The position numbers and the translations under genes were made by a program. A stretch of 64,000 nucleotides of DNA from Microvirga puerhi (GTDB taxonomy: Bacteria; Pseudomonadota; Alphaproteobacteria; Rhizobiales; Beijerinckiaceae). Of the stretch, positions 25,728-33,554 are shown piece after piece. Location: assembly GCF_020089865.1 (NCBI RefSeq), contig NZ_JAIRBM010000005.1, positions 188,126 through 252,125 on the forward strand. Reading direction: 5' to 3'. The notes under the pieces were generated by a model. The model did no database searches. It was not told where the DNA came from and was given only the letters and a program-made list of their open reading frames with translations. Numbering within the stretch: position 1 is the first letter of the stretch; every line of letters begins with the position of its first letter.

Positions 25728-26528
25728 TCAGCGTTTTGACCAGGCCGTTCCCAGGCCGTCGAGGCTTCCCATCGCTTGGCGAATCCAGCCCATGTGGTCG
25801 GTCAGGGATGTCATGGCCGTTAGGCCGCCACAGGCGCTGGGGCCATTCGTGCGCAGTGCGCCACTCGACCAGCTGATGATGCCCGACAGATGATAACCGA
25901 CGTGCGACCGGGTCAGTACGGGCCCGCCGGAATCGCCTCGGCACGCTCCGGCACCGGCTGTCTCCGCAAGGCGGCCACGATCGGTGGCAATCACCACGCG
26001 GTTGGCGATCTGCACGGTGCCGACCGCCAGCAGCTCGGTCTGGCGCAGGGTTCTGGCCGACTTGTTGGCCTTTTCCGCCAGGACGCCGAATCCGACGATC
26101 GTCACCGTGTCACCTTCCCCAACGTTGCCGGCGCGGCTGAGATCGAAGGGAATGAAGTCGGCGCCGAGCGGACGCTCGAGCTTGAGGAGGGCGAGGTCGA
26201 CACCCGGCTGCGTGCGCGGCGTGGTGCCGGCGACGAAGGTGGGATGAATCGCCGCCGCTGCCACGTTGACCGCCTGCATCTTGAACGAGCGTCCTGCGAC
26301 GACCACCCTGTAGGCGGCCCGATCCGTCAGGCAATGGGCGGCGGTCAGCACGAGATCCGGGCCTACCACGGCACCGGAGCATAGCTCTCCGCTGTTGTTT
26401 TCGACCGCAACCACGGATCGCCGCAGCCCGTTCGGGTCGCGCAGGGGCGTGCCCTGAATGACCGCGTGGGCGGGAAGCATGAATGAGAGAAGGGCGGCGG
26501 TTGCGCCGATGAGAGGCTGGAAGCGCAT
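25728..26528 (-). CDS. Secreted trypsin-like serine protease (S1)
   Basis: A 266-residue exported protease. The signal peptide (MRFQPLIGATAALLSFMLPAHA) leads into VIQGTPL, the S1 N-terminus. The catalytic triad is intact: His in VLTAAHCLT, Asp in GVDLALLKLE, Ser in CRGDSGGPVL. The substrate pocket includes GIISWSS. It lies antisense between the GTA capsid and g6 genes, 9 bases from the capsid stop. A second, related protease gene follows upstream in the same direction. Target proteins are unknown. Confidence 0.92.
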   Translation of the reverse strand: MRFQPLIGATAALLSFMLPAHAVIQGTPLRDPNGLRRSVVAVENNSGELCSGAVVGPDLVLTAAHCLTDRAAYRVVVAGRSFKMQAVNVAAAAIHPTFVAGTTPRTQPGVDLALLKLERPLGADFIPFDLSRAGNVGEGDTVTIVGFGVLAEKANKSARTLRQTELLAVGTVQIANRVVIATDRGRLAETAGAGACRGDSGGPVLTRSHVGYHLSGIISWSSGALRTNGPSACGGLTAMTSLTDHMGWIRQAMGSLDGLGTAWSKR

Positions 26529-26613
26529 GACGTATCTTCGGGAGTTGGGAGAAGCCTATGCGAAGACGGTTACGAAAGAGTTCGCAAGCTTGAGAAGATG
26601 ACCCCGTGGACGC

Positions 26614-27351
26614 CTAATCGTTCCATCGAGCCGTACGATTCCACTTGGCGAGAGTCCGATCGATCCAGCTCCTCTGCGGCCCGACAAGGGCTCCTTGCGT
26701 GATATCACCACAGCCCTTGCCCTTCGTGGCAGAGGACCAGCTCGTAATTGCCACGACCATGCCATCGACGGCCATGGGGCCGCCGGAATCGCCCTGGCAA
26801 GCGCCCATCTGGCCCTTGCCTTGCGACCATAAAAGAATGCTGCTCGGGCCATAGGGCTCCACCACGGCGAGATCGGCAGTCCGGAAGGTGCCGGTCGTCT
26901 TCGCTTCGCCTTCGCGGGCAAGGCCATATCCACCCACCATCACCGGGGCTCCGGCGCGCGGTTGCGCGCTGCCGAGAGCCGCGGGAGAGAAACGGGCAGG
27001 CAGCTTTTCGCGAAAATGCACCAGCGCAAGATCGATCGAGCGCTTCCGTGCCTCGATTGCCTTCGGCTCATAGCCCGGATGTACGGCCTTGTCCGATGGG
27101 ACGATCAGGACCGGCTCGCCGGTTTCGTCGCGAAAATGCACGCGGTGCTCAGCCGCACCCGTGACGCAGTGAGCGGCGGTCAGCACGACGTCGGGGGCGA
27201 GGACGACCGCGCTGCAGACCCCGCTGTTGGAGCTCAGCACCATCACGCTCGCGTGGGCGAGGGGACCCTGGTCCTCTGTTCCACCGACGATGGCCCGCGC
27301 GCCAGTCACGGAGGCCGCGAGAGCGAGGAGCGAAAAGATGACACGTTTCAT
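26614..27351 (-). CDS. Second secreted trypsin-like serine protease (S1)
   Basis: The 245-residue product starts at 27351 with a signal peptide (MKRVIFSLLALAASVTGARA), mature start IVGGTEDQ, His in LTAAHCVTG, Asp in SIDLALVHF and Ser in CQGDSGGPMAV; all triad residues are present. It is a diverged relative of the protease at 25728-26528 and they may be an old tandem duplication. Its start codon lies only 3 bases from the start of the divergent GTA g6 gene, so the two genes must share or overlap promoter sequence within each other's coding region. Confidence 0.9.
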   Translation of the reverse strand: MKRVIFSLLALAASVTGARAIVGGTEDQGPLAHASVMVLSSNSGVCSAVVLAPDVVLTAAHCVTGAAEHRVHFRDETGEPVLIVPSDKAVHPGYEPKAIEARKRSIDLALVHFREKLPARFSPAALGSAQPRAGAPVMVGGYGLAREGEAKTTGTFRTADLAVVEPYGPSSILLWSQGKGQMGACQGDSGGPMAVDGMVVAITSWSSATKGKGCGDITQGALVGPQRSWIDRTLAKWNRTARWND

Positions 27352-27354
27352 GAC

Positions 27355-27933
27355 ATGAAAGATTCCCATTCGATGTTTCCGATACCTGTCGAAGGCCCGG
27401 CCGTCGAGCCGGTGACGCTGCCGGAGATGAAAACCTATCTGCGCGTCGATGACGACGCGGAGGACGATCTTCTCAGCGGGCTGATCAAGGCGGCACGCCT
27501 GATGGTGGAGGCGAGTGCACGGCGCATTCTCGTGGCGCAGCGCTGGCGGCTTCTGCTGCATCGCTGGCCGAAGGGCGGAATCGTGCTGCTGCCCCTTGGG
27601 CCGCTGATCGCCGTGGAGAGCGTTCAGATCTATGACGCCTCGAGCCTTGCGACTGAGCTTTCACCGGACGCTTATGAAAGCGATGCGGCAAGCGATCCGC
27701 CCCGCATCCTCTTTCACCGCATGCCCGAGCCCGGAAAGGCGCGGAACGGCATCGCCATCGACCTGCGGGCCGGATATGGCGACACGCCCGAGGCGGTGCC
27801 CGCCACCTTGCGGCTCGCCGTGAAGATCCTCGTCGCACGCTGGTACGAGAACCGTGGCGATGTCGCCGGTCCGCAGGCCTTGCCGCCGGAGGCTCTTGCC
27901 CTCGTCGCTCCGTTCCAGCGGGCGAGAATCTGA
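27355..27933 (+). CDS. GTA head-tail connector protein (g6-like)
   Basis: The 192-residue protein carries the gp6-type connector pattern: EPVTLPEMKTYLRVDDDAEDDLLSGLIKAARLMVEASARRIL early, then LPLGPLIAVESVQIYDA and a terminal IDLRAGYGDTPEAVPATLRLAVKILVARWYENRG. It would form a ring below the portal. The start is uncertain: ATG at 27355 or ATG at 27373, and neither has a good ribosome binding site, consistent with the junction having been rebuilt when the protease genes entered. Confidence 0.88.
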   Translation: MKDSHSMFPIPVEGPAVEPVTLPEMKTYLRVDDDAEDDLLSGLIKAARLMVEASARRILVAQRWRLLLHRWPKGGIVLLPLGPLIAVESVQIYDASSLATELSPDAYESDAASDPPRILFHRMPEPGKARNGIAIDLRAGYGDTPEAVPATLRLAVKILVARWYENRGDVAGPQALPPEALALVAPFQRARI

Positions 27934-27959
27934 ATTCCGTATTTCGTCACGCTACCATG

Positions 27960-28113
27960 CACTGTCATTCCGGGGCCGCGTAGCGGAGCCCAGAACCCAT
28001 AACCGCTGACCAGACGGCAAAGGAACGCAGCGGGTGCCATAGCTCCTTGTTATGAGCTGCTGGTGTTTATGGGTTCCGGGCCTAGCTCTTCGAGCTGTCC
28101 CGGAATGACAGTG
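27960..28113. repeat. Palindromic element, copy A
   Basis: A 154-base element with 15-base perfect terminal inverted repeats (CACTGTCATTCCGGG and its complement) and an inner inverted repeat GAACCCATAA/TTATGGGTTC (27993-28002 with 28064-28073). It starts 27 bases after the g6 stop. Copies B and C in this window share the ends and inner repeat while the centre differs. The RNA could fold into a long hairpin. Confidence 0.85.
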
Positions 28114-28147
28114 GTGAACCCATCACAACTTTTCCCTCTGCCGTTCC

Positions 28148-28483
28148 ATGAAAACCAAACCCATTCCCATCGGCGCGCGCTCGCGCCGCTTCGTGCTCGA
28201 ACTGCCTCTTGAGCGGCCGGATGGCTTCGGCGGCGTGATCCGCTCCTACGCTCCGGGACCGCAGCTCTGGGGTGCCATCGAGATGCTCGCGGGCACGGAG
28301 CGCGTCCGCGCCGACCGGCCCGAACAGGCCCTGACCCACCGCATCACCCTGCGCTACCGCGATGGCGTGACCGGCGCCATGCGCCTCACCTCCGGCCTGC
28401 GCCGCTTCGCGATCCGCGCCGCCGCGGATCCGGACGGCAGGCGCCGGGACCTGGTATGCCTCGTCGAGGAGGTCTCTCCATGA
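28148..28483 (+). CDS. GTA head-closure/stopper protein (g7-like)
   Basis: The 111-residue protein has the head-tail adaptor pattern: RRFVLELPLERPDGFGGVIRSYAPGPQLWGAIEML, a HRITLRYRDGV strand and RFAIRAAADPDGRRRDLVCLVEE at the end. This is the SPP1 gp16/HK97 gp10-like closure family found as g7 in GTA clusters. It seals the connector after packaging. It overlaps the following gene by four bases (ATGA). Palindromic element A fills the gap upstream. Confidence 0.88.
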   Translation: MKTKPIPIGARSRRFVLELPLERPDGFGGVIRSYAPGPQLWGAIEMLAGTERVRADRPEQALTHRITLRYRDGVTGAMRLTSGLRRFAIRAAADPDGRRRDLVCLVEEVSP

Positions 28484-28890
28484 CGAGCCCGGTGCTTGCG
28501 CTGCGCCGCGCCATTCTCGATCGCGCGGAGGAGGATGCCGAACTCATCTCTCTCATGGGTGGCACCTTGCGTCTTCACGACGAGTCGCCGCGCGCTGCAA
28601 CGCCCGTCTATGCGGTTTTCGGCGATGTGACGGCACAGGACTGGTCGACCGATACGGATCGTGGCCACGAACAGAATCTCAGCATCGTGGTCTGGGGCGA
28701 AAAGGGCAGCGTTCGCGACGCACTCACTGTCGCGGAGCGCTTCTCCGACATTCTCGACGACACGTCGCTTGCCCTCGACGGCCACCGGCTGATCAACCTG
28801 CGCGTGACGGAATTTGCGTCCGCAAGGGATAAGGACAGCCAGCTCTCCCGCGTCACCCTGCGCCTTCGGGCGGTGACGGAAGTGTTCTGA
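28480..28890 (+). CDS. GTA tail terminator protein (g8-like, DUF3168)
   Basis: The 136-residue protein matches DUF3168: PVLALRRAILDRAEEDAELISLMGG, VYAVFGDVTAQDWSTDTDRGHEQNLSIVVWGEKGS and the ending DSQLSRVTLRLRAVTEVF. Members cap the tail tube or join it to the head. The ATG at 28480 overlaps the g7 stop (ATGA), which decides the start against an upstream in-frame ATG at 28456. Confidence 0.9.
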   Translation: MTSPVLALRRAILDRAEEDAELISLMGGTLRLHDESPRAATPVYAVFGDVTAQDWSTDTDRGHEQNLSIVVWGEKGSVRDALTVAERFSDILDDTSLALDGHRLINLRVTEFASARDKDSQLSRVTLRLRAVTEVF

Positions 28891-28921
28891 TCCAAGAACT
28901 ATCCATACGAAAGGATTTTCC

Positions 28922-29332
28922 ATGCCTGCTCAGAAAGGCAAGGACCTGCTCATCAAGATATCCGATGGCGCGTCGGGCTTCGTCACGGTGGCGGGGCTGC
29001 GCACGCGCCAGATCGCGTTCAATGCCGAAACGGTCGACGTGACGAACGCGGAATCCGCCGGCCGCTGGCGCGAACTGCTCGCCGGCGTCGGCGTGCGCCG
29101 AGCGGGCGTCACCGGCTCCGGCGTGTTCAAGGACGAGGCCTCGGATGGGCGCATGCGCCAGATCTTCTTCGACGGAGACATTCTCACGTACCAGATCATC
29201 ATTCCGGATTTCGGCCACATCGAAGGCCCCTTCCAGATCACGAGCCTCGAATATCGCGGCGATCATGCCGGGGAAGTGACGTTCGACATGGCCTTCGAGT
29301 CGGCCGGTGCGCTGACATTCGTGGCATTGTGA
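28922..29332 (+). CDS. GTA major tail protein (g9-like, TP901-1 family)
   Basis: The 136-residue tail tube protein starts PAQKGKDLLIKISDGASGFVTVAGLRTRQIAFNAETVDVTNAES and continues LLAGVGVRRAGVTGSGVFKDEASD, then FQITSLEYRGDHAGEVTFDMAFESAGALTFVA. This is the TP901-1 major tail family. A GAAAGGA ribosome binding site precedes it. It overlaps the next gene through GTGA. Confidence 0.93.
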   Translation: MPAQKGKDLLIKISDGASGFVTVAGLRTRQIAFNAETVDVTNAESAGRWRELLAGVGVRRAGVTGSGVFKDEASDGRMRQIFFDGDILTYQIIIPDFGHIEGPFQITSLEYRGDHAGEVTFDMAFESAGALTFVAL

Positions 29333-29691
29333 CGGAGACCGACATGGTGAACAGACGACGGGGCGAAGTGGCCCTGGAACTCGGCGGTCGGCGCTACACG
29401 CTCTGCCTGACGCTTGGCGCGCTTGCGGAACTCGAAGACGCATTCGGCGTGCAGGACTTGAGCGCGCTTGCCGAGCGCTTCGGCAGCGGTCGCCTCTCAA
29501 GCCGTGATCTTCTGACGATCCTCGCCGTGTCCCTGCGGGGCGGCGGTCACGACATTGACGACACGGGCGTAGCCCATCTGCCGCTCCACGAAGGCATCGC
29601 ACCGGTGGCCTCCGCCATCGCGGATCTGCTTCTCGTGACGTTCGGCGGCGAGGCGCCGTCTCCAAACCCTCTGCCGCCGCAGGGAGCTTGA
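29329..29691 (+). CDS. GTA g10-like tail protein (gene transfer agent family)
   Basis: The 120-residue protein is of the small GTA family with NRRRGEVALELGGRRYTLCLTLGALAELEDAFGVQDL and LAERFGSGRLSSRDLLTILAVSLRGGG. It is equivalent to g10 of the Rhodobacter GTA, likely a tail assembly chaperone. The start is a GTG overlapping the g9 stop (GTGA); an ATG at 29344 is the alternative. It overlaps g10.1 by four bases. Confidence 0.85.
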   Translation: MTETDMVNRRRGEVALELGGRRYTLCLTLGALAELEDAFGVQDLSALAERFGSGRLSSRDLLTILAVSLRGGGHDIDDTGVAHLPLHEGIAPVASAIADLLLVTFGGEAPSPNPLPPQGA

Positions 29692-29888
29692 GCGAGCCGC
29701 AACCCTTCCCGTGGAGAGAGATGATGGGCCTCGGTCTCGGTTTCCTGCGGTGGAGTCCGGCGGACTTTTGGCGTGCGACGCCGCGTGAGGTGTTGGCGGC
29801 GTTCGCGGCGCTGACGGATCAATCGCCGCCGCCGGTTCTCAAGGGAGATCTGATGGGGATGATCGAGCGTTTCCCGGATGCGCTCTGA
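29688..29888 (+). CDS. GTA g10.1-like tail assembly chaperone (rcc01693 family)
   Basis: A 66-residue protein with PFPWREMMGLGLGFLRWSPADFWRATPREVLAAFAAL, the typical small GTA g10.1 protein. The TTG start overlaps the g10 stop (TTGA). It should act with g10 on the tape measure protein before tail assembly. A lipoprotein gene on the other strand ends 12 bases beyond its stop. Confidence 0.85.
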   Translation: MSEPQPFPWREMMGLGLGFLRWSPADFWRATPREVLAAFAALTDQSPPPVLKGDLMGMIERFPDAL

Positions 29889-29900
29889 TCATCTCGACGC

Positions 29901-30209
29901 TCAAACGCTTCCCGTTCGCCTCTTCAGATGCGGAAACTGGTCCGTCGTCCCGAGATATTTGATGCCCCTCAGCTCGATGCAGCCGATGTAAAGGCGCTGC
30001 CAGCGCACGAAGACGAGACTGCTTGGCGCGGAAGCAGTGGCTTTCTCGGCCTCATAATCGCACTCGCTCTGGATGCGCTCCCACTCCGCTTGGGAGAGGC
30101 GAGCCGTGTCGAAGACGAGCGATGGCGCCTCTTGTACGCAGCCCGCCATCGCAAGGATCGATAGAAGCACGACTTTTTTTGAAAGGAAGGCAGCCTTGGC
30201 CGATCCCAT
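29901..30209 (-). CDS. Small lipoprotein, antisense in the GTA tail region
   Basis: The 102-residue product has a lipoprotein signal: two lysines, a hydrophobic core and the lipobox LAMAGC (Cys24). The mature part (AEWERIQSECDYEAEKATASAP, then WQRLYIGCIELRGIKYLG) has a cysteine pair and resembles other small exported Rhizobiales lipoproteins of unknown role. The start at 30209 lies inside the 5' end of the tape measure gene, a 14-base antisense overlap. It is not a known GTA component. Confidence 0.7.
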   Translation of the reverse strand: MGSAKAAFLSKKVVLLSILAMAGCVQEAPSLVFDTARLSQAEWERIQSECDYEAEKATASAPSSLVFVRWQRLYIGCIELRGIKYLGTTDQFPHLKRRTGSV

Positions 30210-30870
30210 CGATTCCCGAAATGCCCAGAAATCCGAGATTCTCAAAGATAAGGATCGCGAGCTCCAAACCCTCATCGGCCTCTCCGACAAATTCGGTGAA
30301 TCCCTCACCAAGGCTTTTGCGAAGAATGTTGCAGAAGGCAAGAAATTCGACGGCGTTCTGAAATCGCTGCGCCAGTCTCTTGTGGAAACAGGGTTACGGT
30401 TGGCGCTTGCGCCCCTCCAGCTCGCGTTGAGCCAGACCGCCAAGTCGATCACGACGGGTGGTGTCGGTGGTGCGGCGCCCCTCGATCTCGGAGGGATGCT
30501 TGGAGGTCTCTTCAAGGGGATCGGTTCCCTCTTCGGCTCCGGCGCGGATGCGCCTGCGCCCTTCGCCAAAGGAGGCGTCTTCTCGCGCGGGATGGTGATG
30601 CCCTTCGCGCAGGGAGGCGTGATCGGTGCGCCATCCTACTTTCCTTTAGGGCGTGGCCTCGGCGTCATGGGTGAAAAAGGTCCGGAGGCGGTCATGCCTC
30701 TGGCGCGCGGGCCAGATGGACGCCTCGGTGTCCGTACGGGCGGCGGCGCAAGGCCTCTGTCGGTGACGGTGAATGTCTCGACGCCGGATGCGGAGAGTTT
30801 TCGCCGCTCCGAAGCGCAGGTCTCGGCGGCGCTGGCCCGTGCGGTCGCGCGGGGCCAGCGCGGACTATAA
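30196..30870 (+). CDS. GTA tail tape measure protein (g11-like)
   Basis: I start at TTG 30196 because GGAAGG lies 5 bases upstream and the frame before it has no conserved content. This gives 224 residues, the short length typical of GTA g11. The N-terminus is helical (IDSRNAQKSEILKDKDRELQTLIGLSDKFGESL); the middle is glycine-rich (GGMLGGLFKGIGSLFGSG); the C-terminus has the family motif FAKGGVFSRGMVMPFAQGGVIG, then GVMGEKGPEAVMPLARGPDGRLGV. It sets tail length. Confidence 0.88.
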   Translation: MADPIDSRNAQKSEILKDKDRELQTLIGLSDKFGESLTKAFAKNVAEGKKFDGVLKSLRQSLVETGLRLALAPLQLALSQTAKSITTGGVGGAAPLDLGGMLGGLFKGIGSLFGSGADAPAPFAKGGVFSRGMVMPFAQGGVIGAPSYFPLGRGLGVMGEKGPEAVMPLARGPDGRLGVRTGGGARPLSVTVNVSTPDAESFRRSEAQVSAALARAVARGQRGL

Positions 30871-30876
30871 TATTGC

Positions 30877-31119
30877 TTAAGCCTTGTCGTCGGCGAGCAT
30901 GGCGGCGATTTCGTCCTTCAGGCGGACGCGGCGGCGCTTCATTTCCTCCTCCACGTCCTCCGTCGTGGGCTCCACGCGGCTTTCCACACGCTGGATGGTG
31001 CGACTGAGCTCCTCGTATTCGTCGTAGAGCCTGGCGAAATGATTGTTGCTCGTCTTCAGCTGATGAATCCGTTCGGCCTTGCCGGGGAAATCGTCCGCGA
31101 GGTTGGGAGCATTCGACAT
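30877..31119 (-). CDS. YdcH family (DUF465) protein
   Basis: The 80-residue charged helical hairpin protein shows HQLKTSNNHFARLYDEYEELSRTIQRVE and EEEMKRRRVRLKDEIAAMLAD, the DUF465/YdcH signature. Function is unknown. It sits antisense between the tape measure and g12 genes, 6 bases from the g11 stop. Many alphaproteobacteria carry YdcH genes, so this one may have been placed here by rearrangement rather than brought by a phage. Confidence 0.85.
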   Translation of the reverse strand: MSNAPNLADDFPGKAERIHQLKTSNNHFARLYDEYEELSRTIQRVESRVEPTTEDVEEEMKRRRVRLKDEIAAMLADDKA

Positions 31120-31202
31120 CGGGCATCGTTCCTTGTGCGGTGAAGCTTCGCCACGTCAACGCCTCCTCGGGCATTCCGTTTCATCAGAATGAGGCTTCCC
31201 TC

Positions 31203-31841
31203 ATGGCTTCCGACTTCCACGAAGTGCGCTTTCCCCTCGATATCGGTCTCGGTCGCCGGGGAGGTCCGGTGCGGCGCACCGATATCGTCACGCTCGCCTC
31301 CGGGCGCGAGCATCGCAACAGTCGTTGGGCCCAGTCGCGGCGGCGCTACGATGCAGGCCTTGGCGTGCGGAGCATCGATGCGCTTCATGCCGTCATCGCG
31401 TTCTTCGAGGAGCGGCGCGGACGGCTCATCGGCTTCCGCTTTCGCGATCGGGCCGACTGGCGCTCCGGTCCGCCATCGAAGGAGCCGACGCCGCTCGACC
31501 AGCGCATCGGCACCGGCGACGGCGCCGCGCGCCAGTTCCAGCTCGTCAAAACCTATGGTTCGACCCATGCACCTTATCAGCGCACCATCGCCAAGCCGGA
31601 CGGCGCCACCGTGCGCCTTGCCCTCGACGGGACGGAGCAGGAGGCCGGTCCGGCATTTTCCTGCAATCCGACCACTGGGCTCATCACATTTGCGACGCCG
31701 CCCGCACCGGGCGTAGCGGTCACGGCCGGTTTTTCCTTCGATGTGCCGGTCCGCTTCGATTCGGACGAGCTCGACATCGATCTCTCAGCCTTCGAGGCGG
31801 GCGCCATTCCCCAGATCCCGCTGATCGAGATCGTGCCGTAA
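31203..31841 (+). CDS. GTA g12-like distal tail protein (DUF2460, TIGR02217)
   Basis: The 212-residue protein has FHEVRFPLDIGLGRRGGPVRRTDIVTLASGREHRNSRWAQSRRRYDAG, then IAFFEERRGRLIGFRFRDRADWRSG and the ending FDVPVRFDSDELDIDLSAFEAG, all characteristic of DUF2460. It forms the distal tail hexamer to which the baseplate hub binds. The ATG at 31203 begins the conserved part; the frame is open from 31140. Palindromic element B starts 5 bases after the stop. Confidence 0.93.
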   Translation: MASDFHEVRFPLDIGLGRRGGPVRRTDIVTLASGREHRNSRWAQSRRRYDAGLGVRSIDALHAVIAFFEERRGRLIGFRFRDRADWRSGPPSKEPTPLDQRIGTGDGAARQFQLVKTYGSTHAPYQRTIAKPDGATVRLALDGTEQEAGPAFSCNPTTGLITFATPPAPGVAVTAGFSFDVPVRFDSDELDIDLSAFEAGAIPQIPLIEIVP

Positions 31842-31846
31842 CTCAT

Positions 31847-31994
31847 CGTCATGCCGGGGCCGCGCGAGCGGAGCCCGGAACCCATAGCCGCCGAGGTTCG
31901 CGGATAAGGTGCAGCGTTAGCCGTTGCTTCTTATCCTGTACCGTTGGCGATTATGGGTTCCGGGCCCAGCCCATAGGGCTGTCCCGGAATGACG
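31847..31994. repeat. Palindromic element, copy B
   Basis: About 148 bases with the terminal inverted repeat CGTCATNCCGGG and complement, and the inner inverted repeat CCCGGAACCCATA/TATGGGTTCCGGG. It occupies nearly the whole gap between g12 and g13. The ends match copies A and C; the centre is different. Confidence 0.85.
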
Positions 31995-32039
31995 GTGGTG
32001 GCGCTCTGGAACGAATGATTCAATTCCGAAAGCACTCTT

Positions 32040-32930
32040 ATGCGTACCATTCCTCCCGGCCTTGCCGCCCACCTGGCGGAAGGAGCGACGACGCTCTGCC
32101 ATTGCTGGAAGCTCATCCGTAAAGACGGGCTGGTCTTCGGCTTCACCGATCACGATCAGGACCTCGCGTTCGGCGGCACGGACTTCGCTGCCCGCTCCGG
32201 GCTCGAAGCTGCGGAAGCATCCTCGGAGCTCGGCTTCGCGGTCGGCGGAGGAGAGGTGTCCGGCGCGCTCGTGTCGGCAGGCCTCACGGAGGACGACATC
32301 GCATCCGGTCGCTATGACGATGCCGGCGTCGAGACATGGCTCGTCAACTGGAGCAACGTGGAGGAGAGAATCCTGCTCGATATCGGTTCCATCGGCGAGA
32401 TTCGTCGCATGGACGGCGCCTTCGTGGCGGAGGTGAGGGGCCTGATGCACCGCCTCGACGAAGAGCGCGGGCGTCTCTTCACGGCGACCTGTTCCGCCGA
32501 TCTCGGCGACGCCCGATGCGGTGTGAACCTCTCGTCGTCCACCTATTCCGACACCGGCGCCGTCACACGCACGGACGGCGCGCTCGCCATTGCCGCGTCC
32601 GGAATCGGTTTTGCCGACGGCTGGTGCACGGGTGGCCGTCTCACATGGCTCACCGGCGCCAATGTCGGCCTGTCGGTCGAGGTGAAGGTCCATCGCGCGG
32701 TCGGCGGCACCGACGAGTTCGATCTTTGGCAGCGTGCGCCGCAGACGATCACTGTCGGCGATACGTTCCGCGTCACGGCAGGCTGCGACAAGGTTCATGC
32801 GACCTGTCGCGACAAGTTCAAGAACGCAGTCAATTTCCGCGGTTTTCCGCACATGCCGGGCAACGACTTCATCATCCGCATGCCCCGCCAGGGTGAGCCT
32901 GGCCTCGACGGCGGCAGCTTCTTTCGCTGA
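32040..32930 (+). CDS. GTA g13-like hub protein (DUF2163/phage BR0599 family)
   Basis: The 296-residue protein begins LAAHLAEGATTLCHCWKLIRKDGLVFGFTDHDQDLAFGG and has the cysteine-bearing segment TCSADLGDARCGVNL, then near the end CDKVHATCRDKFKNAVNFRGFPHMPGNDFIIRMP. In the Rhodobacter GTA this protein binds an iron-sulfur cluster through such cysteines and belongs to the hub. All the cysteines expected are present. It lies between palindromic elements B and C. Confidence 0.92.
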   Translation: MRTIPPGLAAHLAEGATTLCHCWKLIRKDGLVFGFTDHDQDLAFGGTDFAARSGLEAAEASSELGFAVGGGEVSGALVSAGLTEDDIASGRYDDAGVETWLVNWSNVEERILLDIGSIGEIRRMDGAFVAEVRGLMHRLDEERGRLFTATCSADLGDARCGVNLSSSTYSDTGAVTRTDGALAIAASGIGFADGWCTGGRLTWLTGANVGLSVEVKVHRAVGGTDEFDLWQRAPQTITVGDTFRVTAGCDKVHATCRDKFKNAVNFRGFPHMPGNDFIIRMPRQGEPGLDGGSFFR

Positions 32931-32934
32931 TCCT

Positions 32935-33082
32935 CCGTCATTCCGGGGCGCCGCAGGCGAACCCGGAACCCATAGCCACAGCATGGCGAGATGAAGCACA
33001 ACGATTGCCGTTGCTCTTCATGCTGAGCTGTTAGCAGCGATGGGTTCCGGGCCTGGTCCTTTGGACCATCCCGGAATGACGG
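32935..33082. repeat. Palindromic element, copy C
   Basis: About 148 bases starting 4 bases after the g13 stop: terminal inverted repeat CCGTCATTCCGGG and complement, with inner inverted repeat CCCGGAACCCAT/ATGGGTTCCGGG. It belongs to the same family as copies A and B. Confidence 0.85.
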
Positions 33083-33113
33083 GGAAATATCCTGTTTCTC
33101 TGTGAGGCCCACC

Positions 33114-33536
33114 ATGCCGTCTCCCGCACTCATCGTCTGCGCTGCCCGCGCATGGATCGGCACGCCCTATCGGCATCAGGCGTCCCTGAAGGGCATCGGC
33201 TGCGATTGTCTCGGTCTGTTGCGCGGCGTGTGGCGCGAGGTGATGGGCGAGGAGCCGGAATTGCCGCCGCCTTACGCACCTGATTGGGCGGAGGCCGGCG
33301 GCGAACGGCTGCTTGCCGCGGCGCGGCGGCATCTCGTCGAAGCATCGGATCTCTCCGTCACCGCCGGCGACGTGCTGCTCTTCCGTTGGCGTGAAAACCT
33401 GCCTGCAAAGCACTGCGCCGTCGCCACGTCCGCCGACACGATGGTGCATGCCCATGACGGCGCGGCGGTGGCAGAGGTCGCGTTCCGCCCTTGGTGGCGA
33501 CGCCATCTCGCGCATGTGTTCCGTTTTCCTGCCTGA
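33114..33536 (+). CDS. GTA g14-like NlpC/P60 peptidase
   Basis: The 140-residue cell-wall peptidase has WIGTPYRHQASLKGIGCDCLGLLRGVW with the catalytic Cys32, a GDVLLFRWRENLPAKHCAVAT segment with the catalytic His, and HAHDGAAVAEVAF. It is the g14 peptidase that digests murein during DNA entry. The ATG at 33114 has GAGG at the right distance; a GTG four codons upstream is in frame. Confidence 0.92.
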   Translation: MPSPALIVCAARAWIGTPYRHQASLKGIGCDCLGLLRGVWREVMGEEPELPPPYAPDWAEAGGERLLAAARRHLVEASDLSVTAGDVLLFRWRENLPAKHCAVATSADTMVHAHDGAAVAEVAFRPWWRRHLAHVFRFPA

Positions 33537-33554
33537 CGCTCGTGAAGGATCACC

